Positions 36,287 through 49,934 are shown, numbered from the stretch's first letter. The stretch is 64,000 bases of DNA from Mactra quadrangularis (GCA_025267735.1 CM046298.1:31099264-31163263); one strand, 5' to 3'. A program made the numbers and translations. The notes: generated by a model from the letters alone, not told the origin.

Positions 36287-39200
36287 ACACTATATTTGCC
36301 ATTATTCCTATGTTCCGATATTAACACTTTATTTCGTCAATCATTCATATATTTGCACTATATTTTGGTCATTATTCATATATTCATATGTTTGCACTAT
36401 ATTTTGGTCATTATTTATATATTCATATATTTACACTTAATAATGATCATTATTTATATCATCATACATTAACACATTTATTATTATTCATATATTCCTA
36501 AATTAACACAATATTTTGATCATTTATCATACATTCATATATTTACACTATATTTATCCATCAACCCTTTAATCCCATATTTACACTATATTTGTCCATT
36601 ATTCATGTTATCCAATATTTGCACTATATATGGTCAATCATTCATATATTCATATTTTACACTAAATTTGTCCATTCATTATATTTTCCTTAAATAAAGC
36701 AATATTTTGATCATCATTCCTTTATTTCTATATTTTTCACTTTATTTTGATCATTAATCCTGTATTCACAGTATATTTTGTTCACCATTACTATATTTCT
36801 GTATTCAAATTATTTTTGTATATCATTCCTATATTCATACTATATTATGCTCATCATTCATATATTCCTACTATATTTTCTCCTTCATTCCCATATTTCT
36901 ATATTCGTGCTATATTTTGTTCAACATTCCTATTTTTCTATTTTCATACTATACTATGTTCATCATTCCTATTTTTCTATTTTCATACTATATTTTGTTC
37001 ACCATTCCTATAATTATACTATATTTTGTTCATTCCTATATTTCTATATTCATACTATATTTTGTTCATCATCCCTATATTTCTATTTTCATACTATATT
37101 TTGTTCACCATTCCTATGTTACAATATTTTTACTATATTTTGTTCATCATTCATATATTCATGTTATATTTTGTTCATCATTCCTATATTTCTATATTCA
37201 TACTATATTTTGTTCATCATTCCTATATTTCTATATTCATACTATATTTTGTTCATCATTCCTATATTTCTATAATAATACTATATTTTGTTCATCATTC
37301 CTATAATTATACTAAATTTTGTTCATCATTCCTATATTTCTATATTCATGCTATATTTTGTTCATCATTCCTATATTTCTATAATAATACTATATTTTGT
37401 TCATCATTCCTATAATTATACTAAATTTTGTTCATCATTCCTATATTCATACTATATTTTGTTCATCATTTCTGTATATCTATATTCATACTATATTTTG
37501 TTCATCATTCCTTTATTCATACTATATTTTGTTCATTATTCCTATATTCATACTATATTTTGTTCACCATTCCTTTATTCATACTATATTTTGTTCATTA
37601 TTCCTATATTCATACTATATTTTGTTCATCATTCCTTTATTCATACTATATCTTGTTCATTATTCCTATATTCATACTATATTTTGTTCACCATTCCTAT
37701 ATTGTTATATTCATGCTATATTTTGTTCATCATTCATATTTTTTCTTAATTTATATTATATTTCGCCATCATTCCTATATTTCCATATTTGTGCTATATT
37801 TTCTTTATGTTTTCTATATTCATGCTATACATGTATTTTGTTTATCATTTCTACATTCATGCTATATTTTGGTCATCATTCTTTTCTTGTTATATTAGTG
37901 CTATATTTCGTTCATTATTTCTATACTTCTGTATTCATACTTTATTTTGTAATTCATGCTATATTTTGTTTATCATTCTTATATTTCTATATTCGAGCTA
38001 TACTTTGTTTAGCATTCCTATATGTCTCGATTCATACTATATTTTGTTATTCATTCTGATATTTCTATATTCATGCTATATTTTGTTCATAATTACAATA
38101 TTCATGCTATATTTTGTTCATCATATCTATATTTCTATATTCATGCTAAATTTTGTTCATCATTTCTATATTTCAATATTCATACTATATTTTGTTCATC
38201 ATTCCTATATTTCTATATTCATACTATATTTTGTTCATCATTCCTATATTTCTATAATAATACTATATTTTGTTCATCATTTCTATATTCATACTATATT
38301 TTGTTCATCATTCCTATATTTCTATATTCATACTATATTTTGTTCATCATTCCTATAATTCTATATTCATACTATATTATGTTCATCATTCCTATATTCA
38401 TACTATATTCTATTCATCATTCCTATATATCTATATTCATAGTATATTTTGTTCATTATTCCAATATTCATACTATATTTTGTTCATCATTCCTATATTT
38501 CTAAATTTATATTATATTTTGCCATCACTCCTATATTTCCATGTTTGTGCTATATTTCTCATCATTTCTATATTCATGCTATATTTGTTTATCATTTCTA
38601 TATTCATGCTATATTTTGTTCATCATTCTTATCTTTTTATATTAGTGCTATATTTTGTTCATAATTTCTATATTCATGCTATATTTGGTTTATCATTCTA
38701 ATATTTCTATATTCGAGTTATTCTTTGTTCAGCATTCCTATATTTCTCTATTCATACTGTATTTTGTTTATCATTCTTATATTTCTATATTCATGCTATA
38801 TTTTGTTCATCATTTCTATATTTCTATATTCATGCTATATTTTGTTCATCATTCCTATATTTCTATATTAATGCTATATTTTGTTCATCATTCCTATATT
38901 TCTATATAGATGCTATATTTTGTTCATCATTACTATGTTTCTATATAGATGCTATATTTTGTTCATCATTACTATATTTCTATATAGATGCTATATTTTG
39001 TTCATCATTACTATGTTTCTATATAGATGCTATATTTTGTTCATCATTACTATATTTCTATATATTTGCTATATTTTGTTCATCATTACTATATTTCTAT
39101 ATAGATGCTATATTTTGTTCATCATTACTATGTTTCTATATAGATGCTATATTTTGTTCATCATTACTATATTTCTATATAGATGCTATATTTTGTTCAT

Positions 39201-42200
39201 CATTACTATGTTTCTACATTCATGCTATATTTTGTTCATCATTTCTATATTCATGCTAAAATTTCTATATTCATGCTATATTTTGTTTATTGTTTCTACA
39301 TTTTATATTCAAACTTTATTTTGTTCTTCATTCCTATATTTCTATATTCATACTTTTTTTTGTTCATCATTTCTATTTTTCTATATTCATGCTAAATTTT
39401 GTTCATCATTCCTATATTTCTATATTCATACTATACTTTGTTCATCATATCTTTTTTTTAAATCCATGCTATATTTTGTTCATTTCTATTTTTCTATATT
39501 CATGCTATATTTTGTTCAGCTTTCATATATTCATGCTATATTTTGTTCATCGTTTATATATTCATACATTATTTTGTTCATTATCTCTTCATTTCTATAT
39601 TCATACTATATTTTGTTCATTATTTCTATATTTCTATATTCATGCTATATTTTGTTCATCATTCCTATATTCATACTATATTTTGTTCATCATTCCTATA
39701 TTCATACTTTATTTTGTTCATCATTCCTATATTCATACTATATTTTGTTCATCATTTCTATTTTTCTATATTCATGCTATATTTTGTTCATCATTCCTAT
39801 ATTCATACTATATTTTGTTCATCATTCCTATATTCATACTATATTTTGTTCATTATTTCTATATTTCTATATTCATGCTATATTTTGTTCATCATTCCTA
39901 TATTCATACTATATTTTGTTCATCATTTCTATTTTTCTATATTCATGCTAAATTTTGTTCATTATTTCTAATCTTCTGTATTCATACAGTTTTTTGTTTA
40001 TTATTATTATATTTATGCTATATTTGGTTCGTCATTTCTATATTCATACTGTATTTTTGATTTCGATATTCATGATACTTTTTGTTCATTATTTCTTTAT
40101 TTCTAATTTCATGATTTATATTGTTCATCGTTTCTATATTCATGCTATATTTTGTTCATCATTTCTATATTCATGCTATATTTTGTTCATCATTTCCATA
40201 TTCATGCTATATTTTGCTCATCATATCTCTATTCATGCTATATTTTGTTCATAATTTCTATATTCATGCTATATTTTGTTCATCATTTCTATATTTCAAT
40301 ATTCATACTATATTTTGTTCATCATTCCTATATTTCTATATTCATACTATATTTTGTTCATCATTCCTATATTTCTATAATAATACTATATTTTGTTTAT
40401 CATTTCTATATTCATACTATATTTTGTTCATCATTCCTATATTTCTATAATAATACTATATTTTGTTCATCATTCCTATATTCATACTATATTCTATTCA
40501 TCATTCCTATATATCTATATTCATAGTATATTTTGTTCATTATTCCAATATTCATACTATATTTTGTTCATCATTCCTATATTTCTAAATTTATATTATA
40601 TTTTGCCATCACTCCTATATTTCCATGTTTGTGCTATATTTCTCATCATTTCTATATTCATGCTATATTTGTTTATCATTTCTATATTCATGCTATATTT
40701 TGTTCATCATTTCCATATTCATGCTATATTTTGCTCATCATATCTCTATTCATGCTATATTTTGTTCATAATTTCTATATTCATGCTATATTTTGTTCAT
40801 CATTTCTATATTTCAATATTCATACTATATTTTGTTCATCATTCCTATATTTCTATATTCATACTATATTTTGTTCATCATTCCTATATTTCTATAATAA
40901 TACTATATTTTGTTTATCATTTCTATATTCATACTATATTTTGTTCATCATTCCTATATTTCTATAATAATACTATATTTTGTTCATCATTCCTATATTC
41001 ATACTATATTCTATTCATCATTCCTATATATCTATATTCATAGTATATTTTGTTCATTATTCCAATATTCATACTATATTTTGTTCATCATTCCTATATT
41101 TCTAAATTTATATTATATTTTGCCATCACTCCTATATTTCCATGTTTGTGCTATATTTCTCATCATTTCTATATTCATGCTATATTTGTTTATCATTTCT
41201 ATATTCATGCTATATTTTGTTCATCATTCTTATCTTTTTATATTAGTGCTATATTTTGTTCATAATTTCTATATTCATGCTATATTTTGTTCATCATTCT
41301 TATCTTTTGATATTAGTGCTATATTTTGTTCATAATTTCTATATTCATGCTATATTTGGTTTATCATTCTAATATTTCTATATTCGAGTTATACTTTGTT
41401 CAGCATTCCTATATTTCTCTATTCATACTGTATTTTGTTTATCATTCTTATATTTCTATATTCATGCTATATTTTGTTCATCATTTCTATATTTCTATAT
41501 TCATGCTATATTTTGTTCATCATTCCTATATTTCTATGTTCATGCTATATTTTGTTCATCATTCCTATATTTCTATATAGATGCTATATTTTGTTCATCA
41601 TTACTATGTTTCTATATAGATGCTATATTTTGTTCATCATTACTATATTTCTATATAGATGCTATATTTTGTTCATCATTACGATGTTTCTATATAGATG
41701 CTATATTTTGTTCATCATTACTATATTTCTATATATTTGCTATATTTTGTTCATCATTACTATATTTCTATATAGATGCTATATTTTGTTCATCATTACT
41801 ATGTTTCTATATAGATGCTATATTTTGTTCATCATTACTATATTTCTATATAGATGCTATATTTTGTTCATCATTTCTATATTCATGCTAAAATTTCTAT
41901 ATTCATGCTATATTTTGTTAATTGTTTCTACATTTTATATTCAAACTTTATTTTGTTCTTCATTCCTATATTTCTATATTCATACTTTTTTTGTTCATCA
42001 TTTCTATTTTTCTATATTCAGGCTAAATTTTGTTCATCATTCCTATATTTCTATATTCATGCTATACTTTGTTCATCATACCTTTTTTTTAAATCCATGC
42101 TATATTTTGTTCATTTCTATTTTTCTATATTCACGCTATATTTTGTTCAGCTTTCATATATTCATGCTATATTTTGTTCATCGTTTATATATTCATACTC

Positions 42201-45050
42201 TATTTTGTTCATTATCTCTTCATTTCTATATTCATACTATATTTTGTTCATTATTTCTATATTTCTATATTCATGCTATATTTTGTTCATCATTCCTATA
42301 TTCATACTATATTTTGTTCATCATTCCTATATTCATACTATATTTTGTTCATCATTCCTATATTCATACTATATTTTGTTCATTATTTCTATATTTCTAT
42401 ATTCATGCTATATTTTGTTCATCATTCCTATATTCATACTATATTTTGTTCATCATTTCTATTTTTCTATATTCATGCTAAATTTTATTCATTATTTCTA
42501 ATCTTCTGTATTCATACAGTTTTTTGTTTATTATTATTATATTTTATATTCATGCTATATTTGGTTCGTCATTTCTATATTCATACTGTATTTTTGATTT
42601 CGATATTCATGATACTTTTTGTTCATTATTTCTTTATTTCTAATTTCATGATTTATATTGTTCATCGTTTCTATATTCATGCTATATTTTGTTCATCATT
42701 TCTATATTCATGCTATATTTTGTTCATCATTTCCATATTCATGCAATATTTTGCTCATCATATCTATATTCATGCTATATTTTGTTCATAATTTCTATAT
42801 TCATGCTATATTTTGTTCATCATTATTATATTTCTATATTCATGCTATATTTTGTTCATCATTTCCTAATTCCTCATTCATTCTATAATTTGTTCATTAT
42901 TTCTATATTCAGGTTAATTCTGTTCATCATTACTATATTTCTATATTCATGCTATATTTTGTTCATCATTTCTATATTTCTGTATTCATGCTATATTTTG
43001 TTCATCATAACTATATTTCTACATTCATGCTATATTTTGTTCATCTTGTCTATATTCATGCTATATTTTGTTCATCATTTCTTCATTTTATATTCATACT
43101 TTATTTTGTTCATCATCCCTTTTTTCTATATTCATACTATATTTTGTTTATCATTTTTATTTTTCTATATTGATGCTATATTGTGTTCATCATTCCTATA
43201 TTCATACTATATTTTGTTCATCAGTTCTATTTTTTTCTATTTATGCTATATTTTGATCATCATTCCTATATTCATAGTATATTTTGTTCATCATTTCTAT
43301 ATTTCTATATTCATGCTATATTTTGTTCATTTTTTCTATATATTAATGCTATATTTTGTTTAACATTTCTATATTCGTGCTATATTTTGTTTATCATTCC
43401 TATATTTCTAAGTTCATGCTATATTTTGTTCATTTTTTCTATATTCATGCTATATTGTGTTCATTATTACTATATTGCTATATTCATACTATAATTTGTT
43501 CACCATTCCTATGTTTCTATATTTTTACTATATTTTGTCATCATTCATATATTCATGCTATATTTTGTTCGTCATTCCTACATTTCTATATTCATACTAT
43601 ATTTTGTTCATCAGTTCTATTTTTTTCTATTCATGCTATATTTTGTTCATCATTTCTATATTCATACTATATTTTGTTCATCATTTCTTTATTTCTATAT
43701 TCATGCTTTTATTTTGTTTATTATTTATCTATTCATGCTATATTTTGTTGATCATTTCTATATTCATGCTATATTTTGTTTATCATTTCTACATTTCTCT
43801 ATTTATGCTATATTTTGTTCATTATTTCTCTATTCGTGCTATATTTTGTTTAACTTTTTTATATTCATGCTATATTTGTTGATCATTTCTATATTTATGC
43901 TATATTTTGTTCATTTTTTCTATATTCATGCTATATTGTGTTCATTATTACTATATTTCTATATTCATACTATAATTTGTTCACCATTCCTATGTTTCTT
44001 TAATATTACTATATCATTCATATATTCATACTATATTTTGTTCAACATTTTTTTTTTCTATTTTCATGCTATATTTTGTTCATCATTCCTATATTTCTAC
44101 ATTCAAACTATATTTTGATCATCAATTCTACATTCACACTATATTTTGTTCATTATTTTTATTTTTCTATATTCATGCCATATTAGTTCATCACTCCTAT
44201 ATTTCTACATTCATGCCATATTTTGTTCACAATTCCTATATTTCTATATTCATACTGTATTTTGTTCATCATTCCTATATCCATGCTATATTTTGTAAAT
44301 CATTTCTATATTTCTATATTCATGCTATATTTTGTTCATTTCTATTTTTCTATATTCATGCTATATTTTGTTCATAATTCCTTTATTCATGCTATATTTT
44401 GTGCATCATTTCTATATTCATGCTATATTTGTTCATCATTCCTATATTTATGCTATATTGTGTTCATCATTTCTATATTTCTTTTTTATGCTATATTTTG
44501 TTCATCATTTCAATATTCATGCTTCAGTTTGTTTATCATTTCTATATTCATGCTATATATAGTTCATCATTTCATCATTCCAATATTCATGCTATATTTT
44601 GTGCATCATTTCTATATTCATGCTATATTTGTTCATCATTCCTATATTTCTATTCTTATGCTATATTTTGTTCATCATTTCTATATTTCTATTTTTATGC
44701 TATATTTTGTTCATCATTTTATATTACTATATTCATACTATATTTTGTTCATCATTCCTATATTTCTATATTCGTACTATATTTTGTTCATCATTTCTAT
44801 TTTTCTATATTCATACTATATTTTGTTCATCATTCCTATATTTCTATATTCATACTATATTTTGTTCATCATTCCTATATTTCTATATTCGTACTACATT
44901 TTGTTCATCATTTCAATATTTATCTTTAATTGTTCATCATTCCTATATTTCAATATTTATACTAAATTGTGTCCATCATCCTTATATTCATACTTTATTT
45001 TGTCTGTCACTCACATATTTCTATATTTATACAATAATATACAGTAACAT
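36287..45050. repeat. Minisatellite B: T-rich 31/39-bp tandem array (about 8.8 kb)
   Basis: Units share ACTATATTTTGTTCATCATT followed by CCTATATTCAT (31 bp) or CCTATATTTCTATATTCAT (39 bp), with variants ATGCTATATTTTG, TTACTATGTTTCTATATAG and others. The first kilobase is more diverged and the centre most regular. The plus strand is strongly T-rich and G-poor. Because the unit mixes two lengths and is nearly stop-free, all forward frames show long Tyr/Phe/Ile-rich open frames (up to about 360 codons) that are artefacts. Confidence 0.95.
38270..42830. repeat. Nested segmental duplications within minisatellite B
   Basis: A rare marker, TACTATATTCTATTCATC, occurs at 38401, 40485 and 41002 (offsets 2084 and 517). 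A second marker, CATGCTAAAATTTCTATATT, occurs at about 39252 and 41884. A third, TTTTTGATTTCGATATTCAT, occurs at about 40054 and 42591 (offset about 2.54 kb). So a block of about 2.5 kb is present twice, and a 517-bp sub-block was duplicated again between them. Confidence 0.85.
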
Positions 45051-46017
45051 AGAACTTATATGTTCAATGTTTATTAAGACAATAAAAATAAGACTGCTCT
45101 GAAGCAATGCCATGCTTACATATTATATGTCATACAGAACACACCAAAACAAAGAAATGTGTCATAAGTGTGACGTCATAAGTGTGACGTCATACATGTT
45201 GATCATGCATCTATTAAACAGACGTAAGCATATTGTGGATGTTTGTATCTCAAAATTTATGTAATATGCTGTGTCATGATTTGAAGTATAACAGTTCTAT
45301 TAGGATGAGAAGTATGGGCATATAATTTTGTGCAAATAAGTGAAGAAGTGGTTCTTGTAATTAATTGCATTTTAAGGTTAATATTAGAAGATGCCTTGTC
45401 ATTTTTGCTACAGAATGTAGCCATAATAGTCTACAGTATGGATCTGCTCATCAAATCTATAAATATCCAAATAAAAAAGGTTAATTAGACTATATTGCAC
45501 CCCTGAAATCTTTACTGAATTGAAAAGTTAACAAGTACAAGCTTAATATACATCGGTAATTATTTGCTTACACAGGTTTTACCAAATACAAGTTTAATAG
45601 TTAATACATTAGCTGTTCTGTTATATCAATTTGGAACACCTTGACCTTTTAATTCATGAATTAATAGCACATGGCCAAGGAGTTCCAAATGTTGTAATCT
45701 CCAGTAATAAAGAGGGGAAGGTAATAAAAAATTAGGTGCTAATCTTCTTTAAATATCAACATTTTAGAATTCAATAATACATATGAATGGAAAATCTAGA
45801 TTGGATTATCTCCCTTAGATATACTGTAAGAAGAATTTTATCAAGTTATTGACTAAAACATTTAGAGGGTACTATATTAACATATGTTTTTGTCTTTCTT
45901 AGCATGAAGAGCATACATTTTCCTGATGTATACTGACTTTTATGCTTAAACATTGTTCATTATACAATTTTTAAAATATAAATTAAACACAACTTAAACA
46001 AATCACCTGAGACCCAG
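45051..46017. other. Single-copy AT-rich region, no gene seen
   Basis: No coding frame or repeat of note. Two CRE-like TGACGTCA octamers (45171-45178 and 45185-45192) lie in a short direct repeat of ATAAGTGTGACGTC. A few short poly-purine and TA-rich runs occur. No promoter or exon could be supported. Confidence 0.5.
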
Positions 46018-46105
46018 CCAATTAACTCCCACTGAGACTTGAACTCAGAACTCCTCATGACATAGAGACTGATCACTAGCACAAGGCGTTTTGCATTAAA
46101 CTAAA
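46018..46105 (-). repeat. tRNA-derived fragment (SINE head or tRNA pseudogene)
   Basis: Read on the minus strand, 46081 to 46069 gives an A-box-like TGCTAGTGATCAG. At 46048-46032 there is a perfect T-arm, CTGAG-TTCAAGT-CTCAG (5-bp stem, 7-nt loop with the B-box core GTTCAAGTC). An anticodon-arm-like CTC...GAG lies between. The acceptor ends do not pair, so this is not an intact tRNA gene; a tRNA-derived SINE head or decayed tRNA copy fits best. No clear SINE tail was identified. Confidence 0.5.
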
Positions 46106-46499
46106 AGAGTGTCATGTCGCTGGTCCCAAGTGATATGCAGCAGCATGCCACACATTGATAAACTTTTCCTTCAAAAGAGTTATTAGTTGAAAAGTGAATT
46201 TTGATCATAAACTCCATCCAACAGAGCTTGGCTGATACTTATTTATGTATGTTGATGGGTAGTGTGTTTGATTTGTATAATAATGATCAGAGAATTTATT
46301 ACATTCATGGATTACTATTCTTGATTACTACTGTGGTCACTCCTTGTTTATCCAGACTTGTGACTGGCTTACATGATACAGTTAGATCATTAAAGAACTA
46401 ACACATCAATATAAGGTCAAGTTACCCACATAAAGCAATAGTCAGTGCAACTCAGGGTGGGTGAGTAGAGGTGGGGCTTATCTTAACTCTAACTCTTAA
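46106..46499. other. Single-copy region, no gene seen
   Basis: One 66-codon plus-strand frame starts at a TTG (46201) and has no recognisable domain. Nothing else is supportable. Confidence 0.45.
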
Positions 46500-46748
46500 G
46501 TCGCACCGTTTTGACATACGACGTATACACTAAACATAGTGACGAAACACTATGGATGATGTATACGCGTGCATACATATCCTTTGCAACCAAGGCAAAT
46601 CACAACTGACCCCGACGGATGCATTGGGTACGGACTCCGTTAGGAGTAGGACCTCAAGCAAGAGCGCTGCGACCATTGCCGTAACCTGTGGTCTTATCTC
46701 AAGCCGGAGTGTATGCATTTTTCATATGCAAACTAAAACTAAGAGACA
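46500..46748. other. GC-richer, CpG-containing island with hairpin; possible gene or element remnant
   Basis: Base composition departs from the AT-rich surroundings (CGACGG, CGCGTG, AGCGCTGCG). A 62-codon minus-strand frame (46718-46530) starts with ATG and holds a Leu-rich stretch (VAALLLEVLLLTESVPNAS). An overlapping plus-strand frame also exists. I do not recognise either. The island ends exactly where the 29-bp minisatellite begins (CATCTCATCTCATCTCATC at about 46764), so it could be the stub of a gene or transposon overtaken by repeat growth. Confidence 0.35.
46523..46566. other. Imperfect hairpin in the GC-richer island
   Basis: GTATAC (46523-46528) pairs with GTATAC (46561-46566) and CATAGTG (46535-46541) with CACTATG (46548-46554) around the loop ACGAAA. 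The stems are separated by a small internal loop. Confidence 0.6.
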
Positions 46749-46755
46749 TGGAATA

Positions 46756-48022
46756 TTATGGATCATCTCATCTCATCTCATCTCATCTGGTTTTGGTATG
46801 TATGGATCCTCTCATCATGGTTGGCTATATATGGATCATCTCATCTGAGTTGGATGTATCAGGGTAATCTTATCTGGGTTGGATGTATATGGATAATCTC
46901 ATCTGTGTTGGATGTATATGGATGATCTCATCTGAGTTGGAAGATATGAATGATCTAATCTGGTTTGGGTGTATATGGATGATCTCATCTGGTTTGGATG
47001 TATATGGATGATCTCATCTGAGTTGGATGTATATGGATGATCTCATCTGAGTTGGATGTATATGGATGATCGTATCTGGCTTGGATGAATATTGATGATC
47101 TCATCTGTGTTGGATATATATGGATGATCTTATCTGGTTTAGACGTATATGGATTATCTTATCTGGTTTGGATGCATATGGATGATCTGATCTGGTTTGA
47201 ATGTATATAGATGATCTTATCTGAGTTGGATGTATATGGATGATCTTATCTGGTTTGGATGTATACAGATGATCTTATCTGTGTTGGATGTATATGGATG
47301 ATCTTATCTGGTTTGGATGTATATGGATGATCTCATCTGAGTTGGATGTATATGGATGATCTCATCTGAGTTGGATGTATATGGATGATCGCATCTGAGT
47401 TGGATGTATATGGATGATCTTATCTGAGTTGGGATGAATATGTATGATCTTAGCTGGTTTAGATGTATATGGATGATATTATCTGGTTTGGATGTATATG
47501 GATGATCTCATCTGTGTTGGATGTATATGGATGATCTTATCTGGTTTGGATGTATACAGATGATCGTATCTGTGTTGGATGTATATGGATGATCTTATCT
47601 GGTTTGGATGTATATGGATGATCTCATCTGAGTTGGATGTATATGGATGATCTCATCTGAGTTGGATGTATATGGATGATCTTATCTGGTTGGGATGAAT
47701 ATGTATGATCATATCTGGTTTGGATGTATATGGATGATCTCATCGGTGTTGGATGTATACGGATGATTGTATCTGGTTTGGTTGTATAGGGATGATCTCA
47801 TCTGTGTTGGATATATATGGATGATCTTATCTGGTTTGGATGTATTGGATTATCTTATCTGGTTTGGATGTATATGGATGATCTTATCTGGTTTGGATTT
47901 ATATGGATGATCTTATCTGGTTTGGATGTATACAGATGATCTTATCTGTGTTGGATGTATATGGATGATTTTTTCTGGTTTGGATGTATATGGATGATCT
48001 CATCTGGTTTGGATGTATATGG
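46756..48022. repeat. Minisatellite C1: 29-bp tandem array
   Basis: Unit of 29 bp beginning TGGATGATCTCATCTGAGTT and ending GGATGTATA, about 44 copies. Common alternatives are CTTATCTGGTT and CTCATCTGTGTT in the middle of the unit. The same run of variants (TGGTTTGGATGTATACAGATG, then TGTGTTGG) recurs about 290 bp apart (near 47256 and 47546) and again near 47930, indicating higher-order blocks. Confidence 0.93.
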
Positions 48023-48720
48023 ATCAGATAGTCTGGGTTGGTATTTATGGATATGCGTGCATGTATGTTTGGTATTTATGGATAATTTCATGCGGGATTA
48101 GTATTCATGGATATTTTCTGGGTTGGATGTACATGGATCAGCTAGTCTGGTTGGTATTTATGGATACTATCATGTGTGCTTGGTATTTATGGATATTTTA
48201 TATGGATCATCTCATCTGGGTTGGATGTACGTATATGGATACTCTCAATTGGGTTGGATGTATATTGAACAGCTAGTCTGGGTTGGTATTTCGGGATACT
48301 TTCATGTGTACTTGGTATTAATAGATAATTTTATATGGATCATCTCATCTGGGTTGGATGTATATGGATCAGATAGTCTGGGTTGGTATTTATGGATATA
48401 CTTTCCTGTGTGTTTGGTATTTATGGATAATTTCATGTTGGATTGGTATTTATTGTTATTTTCAAAGTGGTTTATCATTTATTGATAATTTCATATGCGT
48501 TTGGTATTTATGGGTAATTTTATATGGATCATCTCATCTGGGTTGGATGTATATGGACAATCTTATCTGGGTTGGATGTATAAGGATAATGTCATCGGGG
48601 TAGGATGTTTATGGATCATCTTATCTGGGTTTGATGCACATGGATCAGCTAGTCTGGTATATATGGATAAATTCATGTGTTGTTGGGCATTTGGGACTTT
48701 TTGATGAGTTCATGCGTGTT
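48023..48720. repeat. Minisatellite C transition zone
   Basis: Mixed units: C1-type stretches (GGATCATCTCATCTGGGTTGG) alternate with longer blocks (GATCAGATAGTCTGGGTTGG, TATTTATGGATAATTTCATG). Recurrences near 48023, 48134, 48269 and 48366 suggest a poorly conserved composite unit. Short Trp/Gly-rich plus-strand frames here are periodicity artefacts. Confidence 0.75.
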
Positions 48721-49665
48721 TGGTATTAATGGATAATTTCATAGGCATTAGGTATTGATGGATTATTTTATGTGCCGTTAGTACTTATCAATTATTTCAT
48801 GTGGGTTTGATATTCATGTATAATTTTATACGAGTTTGGCATTTATGATTAATGACATAAGCATATGGTACTTATGGATAATTTCATGTAGATTAGGTAT
48901 TCATGTATAATTTCATGTGGGTTTGGTATTCATGTATAATTTCATATGGGTTAGGTATTCATGTATAATTTCATGTGGGTTTGGTATTCATGTATAATTT
49001 CATATGGGTTAGGTATTCATGTATAATTTCATGTGGGTTTGGTATTCATGTATAATTTCATATGGGTTAGGTATTCATGTATAATTTCATGTGGATTAGG
49101 TATTCATGTATAATTTCATGTGGGTTTGGTATTCATGTATAATTTCATATGGGTTAGGTATTCATGTATAATTTCATGTGGGTTTGGTATTCATGTATAA
49201 TTTCATATGGGTTAGGTATTCATGTATAATTTCATGTGGGTTTGGTATTCATGTATAATTTCATATGGGTTAGGTATTCATGTATAATTTCATATGGGTT
49301 AGGTATTCATGTATAATTTCATGTGGATTAGGTATTCATGTATAATTTCATATGGATTTGGTATTCATGTATTATTTCATTTGGATTAGGTATTCATGTA
49401 TAATTTCATGTGGGTTTGGTATTCATGTATAATTTCATGTGGGTTTGGTATTCATGTATAATTTCTTATGGGTTAGGTATTCATGTATAATTTCATGTGG
49501 ATTAGGTATTCATGTATAATTTCATATGGGTTTGGTATTCATGTATTATTTCATGTGGATTAGGTATTCATGTATAATTTCATGTGGGTTTGGTATTCAT
49601 GTATAATTTCATGTGGATTATGTATTCATGTATAATTTCATATGGGTTTTGCATTTATGATTAAT
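48721..49665. repeat. Minisatellite C2: 29-bp array with 58-bp dimer pattern
   Basis: The unit of 29 bp begins GGTATTCATGTATAATTTCA and ends TGTGGGTTT or TATGGGTTA. The two subtypes alternate over much of 48880-49290, giving a 58-bp higher-order unit. Aligned without gaps to C1 it matches at 19 of 29 positions, and transition-zone units are intermediate. C1 and C2 are therefore related. Confidence 0.92.
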
Positions 49666-49934
49666 GTCATGAGGGTATGGCACTAATGAATAATTTTATA
49701 AGGGTTTTATATTTTTTCATGTGAATTTTGTATTTATGGATAATTGCATGTGCCTATTGAATTGATTGGTAACTGCATGTGTGTTTGGTATTCTTGGATA
49801 ATGCCATAAGCATTAAAAGATAATTTCATGTACTTTTAATATTTTTACATAATTTTATGTGTGTTTTGTATTTATGGATAAAATTCATGGGCATTTGATA
49901 TTTTTTTATAATTTAATGAGCAACTTTTTTTACT
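49666..49934. repeat. Decayed edge of minisatellite C2
   Basis: Fragments such as TTTGTATTTATGGATAATTGCATG and TTTTATGTGTGTTTTGTATTTATGG can still be aligned to the 29-bp unit, but with indels. No other feature is seen. Confidence 0.65.

Noticed and set aside
36747..45102. Dozens of plus-strand frames of 60-361 codons rich in Tyr, Phe, Ile, resembling membrane proteins
   Set aside because: They are translations of the 31/39-bp T-rich minisatellite in all three frames. The apparent hydrophobicity follows from T-rich codons.
45171..45192. Two CRE-like TGACGTCA sites as a promoter
   Set aside because: They result from a 14-bp direct duplication, with no nearby exon, TATA box or initiator to support promoter function.
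48013..48704. Trp/Gly/Tyr-rich plus-strand frames in the minisatellite C transition zone
   Set aside because: Overlapping frames on the same strand that track the repeat unit; periodicity artefacts.
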